Below, one piece after another: positions 5,958 through 8,225 of a DNA stretch of 8,225 nucleotides. The notes under the pieces were generated by a model, which saw nothing but the letters and a program-made list of their open reading frames with translations, made no database searches and was not told the DNA's origin. The position numbers and the translations under genes are program-made. The DNA comes from an uncultured Veillonella sp. (GTDB lineage Bacteria; Bacillota_C; Negativicutes; Veillonellales; Veillonellaceae). The stretch lies in assembly GCA_900765235.1 (NCBI GenBank), contig CAAFRK010000218.1:1-8225 (forward strand), read 5' to 3'. How positions within the stretch are numbered: position 1 is the first letter of the stretch; every line of letters starts with the position of its first letter.

Positions 5958-6513
5958 GACTTGTTTCCTCATTATCTTTATACCAATCATATATACTACT
6001 TTGACCTATGGCGACTTCATATATAGCTAAGCCTCCATATCCAGTAGTATATTGTTTATCACTAGTAAATCGATTTGTAATATACCAACGCATATGGACT
6101 GCTCCGCTCTCATCCATACTAAATGGATGTTCTTGTGTGTACCCAACATTTCGTTTATCCTTTGTGCCGATAATGCGGCTGCCGCTAACAGGTTGTAAAC
6201 TGCCATCTGTAAGCTTTCTATACAAAGCATGGCGTTGTAATGTTAGTGTAGTCCGCTTAGTGTCGTGAATATATAAGGTACTATTTCGATCCTCTACCGT
6301 TATCGGTACAGGATTCCATATGATTTGAGCTACCACCATGCGCCGCGTATAACGACCATCCTCCATCATAGAAACGCTATCTACAAATTTTGCATTCCAC
6401 ATAACCCCATAAAAAACTATACCTAACAATAACGTTAAAACGATGGTAGAAATAGTTATACTGATGAGTGTGGAATACAAAATAAAACCTCTTTGTGCAT
6501 CATGAGTCCTCAC
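5938..6513 (-). CDS. PilW/GspJ/ComGF-like minor prepilin
   Basis: The 191-residue protein begins MRTHDAQRG, then FILYSTLISITISTIVLTLL, a nine-residue leader with cleavage expected after Gly9. Phe is at +1, but Ser occupies +5 where most pilins have Glu. A long hydrophobic helix leads into a polar domain with beta-rich text (TLYIHDTKRTTLTLQRHALYRKL) and a C-terminal YGGLAIYEVAIG. Length and position as third in a row of four prepilins fit the PilW/GspJ/ComGF class; this class is inference. The start codon is GTG at 6513, overlapping the TGA of the preceding gene in the string GTGA, with GGAGG seven bases upstream. Its last codons contain the SD of the next gene. Confidence 0.78.
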   Translation of the reverse strand: MRTHDAQRGFILYSTLISITISTIVLTLLLGIVFYGVMWNAKFVDSVSMMEDGRYTRRMVVAQIIWNPVPITVEDRNSTLYIHDTKRTTLTLQRHALYRKLTDGSLQPVSGSRIIGTKDKRNVGYTQEHPFSMDESGAVHMRWYITNRFTSDKQYTTGYGGLAIYEVAIGQSSIYDWYKDNEETSHEHGSP

Positions 6514-6977
6514 CGTATTTCCTCCAAGTCGAGAGATAAGGTATACACAACAGATTTATTATCTATGGCCTGCACAGTTAATCGTTGTAGGACAATGCCA
6601 TTTTCTACGATAGGCTCTACATGTGATTTATATGTAATCGATTCACTGGGACTCATAATAAATTGAGAGTTATGTATACCTTCTTGAATATGTCCCGTTT
6701 GATAATACGTAGACTTACTTTCTTCTACATATGTTATGGTATCTTGTAATATATGATCCCAATAGTAAGCCTTATAGATTGTTAAGGTAGCCATCCAAAA
6801 TACAGATAATATAACAGGCAAGATAAACATAATAATAGCTGTTGATACTAGGGCATCTCCATACATAAAGCCCTTAGTGTACTTCTTCCCATCGAATACG
6901 TCCCGTTTGTACAGATATCCATATACGATTTCTCTCACCACTTTCTCGATCCCGTAAAATAAGTTCCGTTCCATCAT
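6510..6977 (-). CDS. PilV/GspI-like minor prepilin (start uncertain)
   Basis: The core is KKYTKG followed by FMYGDALVSTAIIMFILPVI: Gly -1, Phe +1 and Asp instead of Glu at +5, then a hydrophobic helix and a domain of about 95 residues ending SLDLEEIR. The order after a GspH-like gene suggests a PilV/GspI role. The start is problematic. The open frame from ATG 6977 gives a 36-residue leader and a 104-base overlap with the upstream gene. In-frame GTG codons nearby give about 23 residues. The ATG at 6866 lies eight bases after the upstream stop behind an ACTAAGGG SD but removes the leader and cleavage site. I list the longest form because only forms starting upstream keep the prepilin motif. See the separate finding. 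Confidence 0.68.
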   Translation of the reverse strand: MMERNLFYGIEKVVREIVYGYLYKRDVFDGKKYTKGFMYGDALVSTAIIMFILPVILSVFWMATLTIYKAYYWDHILQDTITYVEESKSTYYQTGHIQEGIHNSQFIMSPSESITYKSHVEPIVENGIVLQRLTVQAIDNKSVVYTLSLDLEEIR

Positions 6978-7335
6978 AAGGTAATCCTAGAGAAGAAAAA
7001 GAGATAACCGTTAAGGGTTGTACATTTTCAATCCCTGCAGGTAAGGATATATTAACTGTATGATGATGAGCATCCTCCTCTAAGGTATAGCTGTCTTTAT
7101 TTAATATGAATAACATACGCCCTTTTCCATTAGACTTATGCCCAAGCATAGACCAAAGTTGAACCTTTTTTAACATATATACTACTTCTTCAGTACTTCC
7201 ATTTAGAGTATAGCGGCTAGGCGTTGTTACAATGGGCAAAGACATAGAAATAAGAAGTAAAAATAAGCTAATTGCAATAATCCACTCAGCTAACAAAGAA
7301 CCGTATTGATGATGTATAGGTTGTGCCTTAACCAT
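6874..7335 (-). CDS. GspH/FimT-like minor prepilin
   Basis: The 153-residue protein starts MVKAQPIHHQYG, then SLLAEWIIAISLFLLLISMS. Cleavage is expected after Gly12, and Glu17 is the conserved +5 Glu; Ser rather than Phe/Met is at +1. The C-terminal half has ISFSSLGLPYDGTELILRD and ends ISVQTGRIRWEEVH, the F-x-x-x-G-x-P and TGRI features of the GspH/FimT/ComGD class. This class sits in the minor-pilin tip complex. The ATG at 7335 is supported by GGAGGTG (7350-7344) eight bases upstream; a frame open to 7392 would add 19 residues with no SD and spoil the leader. The gene overlaps the end of pilD by 46 bases. It is the only one of the four prepilins in this cluster with Glu at +5. Confidence 0.83.
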   Translation of the reverse strand: MVKAQPIHHQYGSLLAEWIIAISLFLLLISMSLPIVTTPSRYTLNGSTEEVVYMLKKVQLWSMLGHKSNGKGRMLFILNKDSYTLEEDAHHHTVNISLPAGIENVQPLTVISFSSLGLPYDGTELILRDRESGERNRIWISVQTGRIRWEEVH

Positions 7336-7856
7336 TGGTACAACACCTCCATATAGGATCCGCCATGTAAGGCACACCAACCACCAAAGCATAGAAAGGG
7401 ACCAAATGGAATGTATCGATTACGATAGCTTGTTAGTAAGAGATAGAGAGAACCAACACAAAAGGCTACGTAAAAGAAGCATACAATCTCCCACGGCGTA
7501 AGCCACATGGCAATAGCAGAAAACCATTTCACATCGCCTAGTCCAAAGCCTTTATGACTCATAAGACGAAGTCCATATGTAATAGCACCTACACTCATAA
7601 CACTTATAATCGTTATAAGCATAGACTTATCATTTATAAGGCTATACACTATACCACCTAAAACAAGCACTAACGCCCCTTCATCAGGCAATATATAGTA
7701 ATGCATATCGATGGTAGCACCTGCTATGATGATGAGTGAAAATACAGCATACAAAGCAACGTGAATAAAGGATATTGCTCGTGATGAAAGTATAATAGGC
7801 AATACAATGGATGCTAAATACACGATCAGTGCTATAACATAATGAGTCCCTTTCAT
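7290..7856 (-). CDS. pilD: Prepilin peptidase (A24 family), peptidase domain only
   Basis: The 188-residue polytopic membrane protein has the two catalytic Asp of the aspartic prepilin peptidases: Asp50 in ATIDMHYYILPD and Asp108 in GFGLGDVKW (the GxGD motif). IPFGPFLCFGG (149-159) is the family's late conserved block. It would cut the leaders of the prepilins encoded next to it, at the cytoplasmic face of the inner membrane. Usual PilD/ComC enzymes are about 220-290 residues, with an N-terminal cytoplasmic methyltransferase domain (often with CxxC pairs). Here the first helix begins within ten residues, so that domain is absent. The ATG at 7856 is preceded by AAGGA (7867-7863) at six bases. 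The ATG at 7871 would place that SD inside the gene and has none of its own. The next gene starts 46 bases before its stop. Confidence 0.9.
   Translation of the reverse strand: MKGTHYVIALIVYLASIVLPIILSSRAISFIHVALYAVFSLIIIAGATIDMHYYILPDEGALVLVLGGIVYSLINDKSMLITIISVMSVGAITYGLRLMSHKGFGLGDVKWFSAIAMWLTPWEIVCFFYVAFCVGSLYLLLTSYRNRYIPFGPFLCFGGWCALHGGSYMEVLYQWLRHNLYIINTVLC
7344..7350 (-). promoter_or_regulatory. Ribosome binding site deciding the GspH/FimT-like start
   Basis: GGAGGTG, eight bases before the ATG at 7335, is a near-perfect SD lying inside the coding part of pilD. It fixes a 12-residue leader for this prepilin. Confidence 0.75.
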
Positions 7857-7862
7857 ACCTTT

Positions 7863-7867
7863 TCCTT
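7863..7867 (-). promoter_or_regulatory. Ribosome binding site deciding the pilD start
   Basis: AAGGA six bases before the ATG at 7856 supports the shorter form of pilD. The in-frame ATG at 7871 is preceded by TTGATTTT, with no SD. Confidence 0.65.
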
Positions 7868-7893
7868 CCATAAAATCAACTGTACATATATTA

Positions 7894-7960
7894 ATGTAAA
7901 TATAACTACTGTATAGCTATTAATATAACTACATATGTAAATGCAAATATAAATTTACAT
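7894..7960. repeat. Cluster of short repeats upstream of pilD
   Basis: AATATAACTAC occurs twice as a direct repeat (7899-7909 and 7922-7932, 23 bases apart). ATGTAAAT occurs at 7894-7901 and 7935-7942 and again inverted (ATTTACAT) at 7953-7960; the last two could form an 8-base stem with a 10-base loop. The cluster lies in the only sizeable gap upstream of the pilD-pilO series, so regulator binding is possible. I see no convincing -10/-35 pair here. The AT richness makes some of this likely by chance. Confidence 0.4.
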
Positions 7961-7980
7961 TCCAATCATCAATCCATGCA

Positions 7981-8050
7981 CATTAACTATTAAGACTTAA
8001 ATATTAAATAATAACTATTAAGTATTAAATATTAAGTACTAAATACTAGA
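7981..8050. repeat. Degenerate 7-base tandem repeat, about ten units
   Basis: Read in steps of seven from 7981, the units are CATTAAC, TATTAAG, ACTTAAA, TATTAAA, TAATAAC, TATTAAG, TATTAAA, TATTAAG, TACTAAA and TACTAGA; TATCAAT follows as a decayed eleventh. The consensus is TATTAAR, in register without gaps for 70 bases. It lies 12 bases after the stop of the pilin-like gene (minus strand), so it is part of that gene's 3' untranslated region or of the pilD leader. It holds no G/C-rich hairpin and no long T-run. Confidence 0.75.
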
Positions 8051-8062
8051 TATCAATTACGA

Positions 8063-8225
8063 TTAAGGTGCATCAGGGGCTTTAACTACAACTGCCTTCG
8101 CAGTACCACCATTAACCGCTTCATAAGTAATGGTATATTCTTTATCTTTTGCAGTTTTAACATGTTCTGTAAGATAGCCTTCTTTATATAGATTTTCTAC
8201 AGTTGGCGGTGTATCTACATTCTTG
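8063..8225 (-). CDS. Probable type IV pilin, C-terminal part (5' end outside window)
   Basis: The last 53 residues of a protein ending in TAA at 8063-8065 are present. The segment begins NVDTPPTVENLYKEGYL, which resembles the PTLxxLxxxGYI motif after the variable region of type IV pilins and GspG/ComGC-like pilins. EYTITYEAVNGGTAKAVVV follows, as expected for the last beta strands. The N-terminal helix and leader, which would prove it, lie outside the window. Its place just upstream of pilD and four minor prepilins on the same strand supports the call, and a major pilin is a reasonable guess. It could also be another secreted or pilin-like protein. It is separated from pilD by about 206 bases that contain the heptamer repeat, so it may have its own transcript end. 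Confidence 0.6.
   Translation of the reverse strand, partial: KNVDTPPTVENLYKEGYLTEHVKTAKDKEYTITYEAVNGGTAKAVVVKAPDAP

Noticed and set aside
6027..6230. Minus-strand 67-codon frame inside the PilW-like gene
   Set aside because: It lies wholly within a well-supported gene with its own strong SD; no independent start signal.
7981..8050. Heptamer array as a CRISPR array or replication iterons
   Set aside because: The units are 7 bases with no spacers, and there is no rep/cas gene or DnaA-box cluster nearby.
7981..8062. Intrinsic terminator of the pilin gene in the AT repeat
   Set aside because: Only weak A-T stems (such as AGTATT with AATACT) and no T-run are seen, so I could not support a terminator.

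Overview
The window looks like a low-GC diderm firmicute chromosome. Negativicutes, probably Veillonella, is my best guess. The base composition and Shine-Dalgarno (SD) sites such as GGAGG and AAGGAG are Firmicutes-like. The gene content, however, needs a double membrane: a MacA adaptor with an almost intact TolC-docking hairpin tip, and a type IV pilus (T4P) alignment complex PilM-PilN-PilO. The genus call is inference from general likeness, not from a search. Every supported gene is on the minus strand, so transcription runs from right to left.

Right part (8225 down to 3715) is a type IV pilus assembly locus. It begins with the 3' end of a probable pilin gene. A 190-base AT-rich gap follows, holding a striking degenerate 7-base tandem repeat. 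Then comes a tightly packed, mostly overlapping series: a prepilin peptidase consisting of the peptidase domain only (pilD), four small prepilins (GspH/FimT-like, PilV/GspI-like, PilW/GspJ-like, PilX/GspK-like), and pilM, pilN and pilO. PilD would cut the leaders. The minor pilins would form the priming tip complex. PilM (cytoplasmic) would bind the INLMP motif at the PilN N-terminus, and PilN and PilO would form the inner-membrane/periplasmic alignment complex. A strong intrinsic terminator (3641-3685) closes the operon. No pilP, secretin pilQ, ATPase or platform gene lies downstream, so these must be encoded elsewhere.

Middle part (3589 down to 1789) holds a shikimate-kinase-like P-loop kinase with a 130-residue charged tail, whose end overlaps the start of pfkA (6-phosphofructokinase). 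The pair probably forms one operon, with a promoter embedded in the pil terminator and a GCAA-loop terminator after pfkA. A kinase of the AroK family next to pilMNO recalls the pilMNOPQ-aroK-aroB order of classical diderms, but this copy has lost residues expected for shikimate binding.

Left part (1726 down to 1) is a macA-macB type efflux operon. A near-consensus promoter (TTGCAT, 17 bases, TATAAT) has a 15-base palindrome at the predicted transcription start and a 12-base palindrome just upstream of the -35. The adaptor gene is followed after 12 bases by an ABC ATPase gene cut by the window edge.

No tRNA, rRNA, CRISPR array or insertion sequence was seen. No gap without a gene exceeds about 210 bases.
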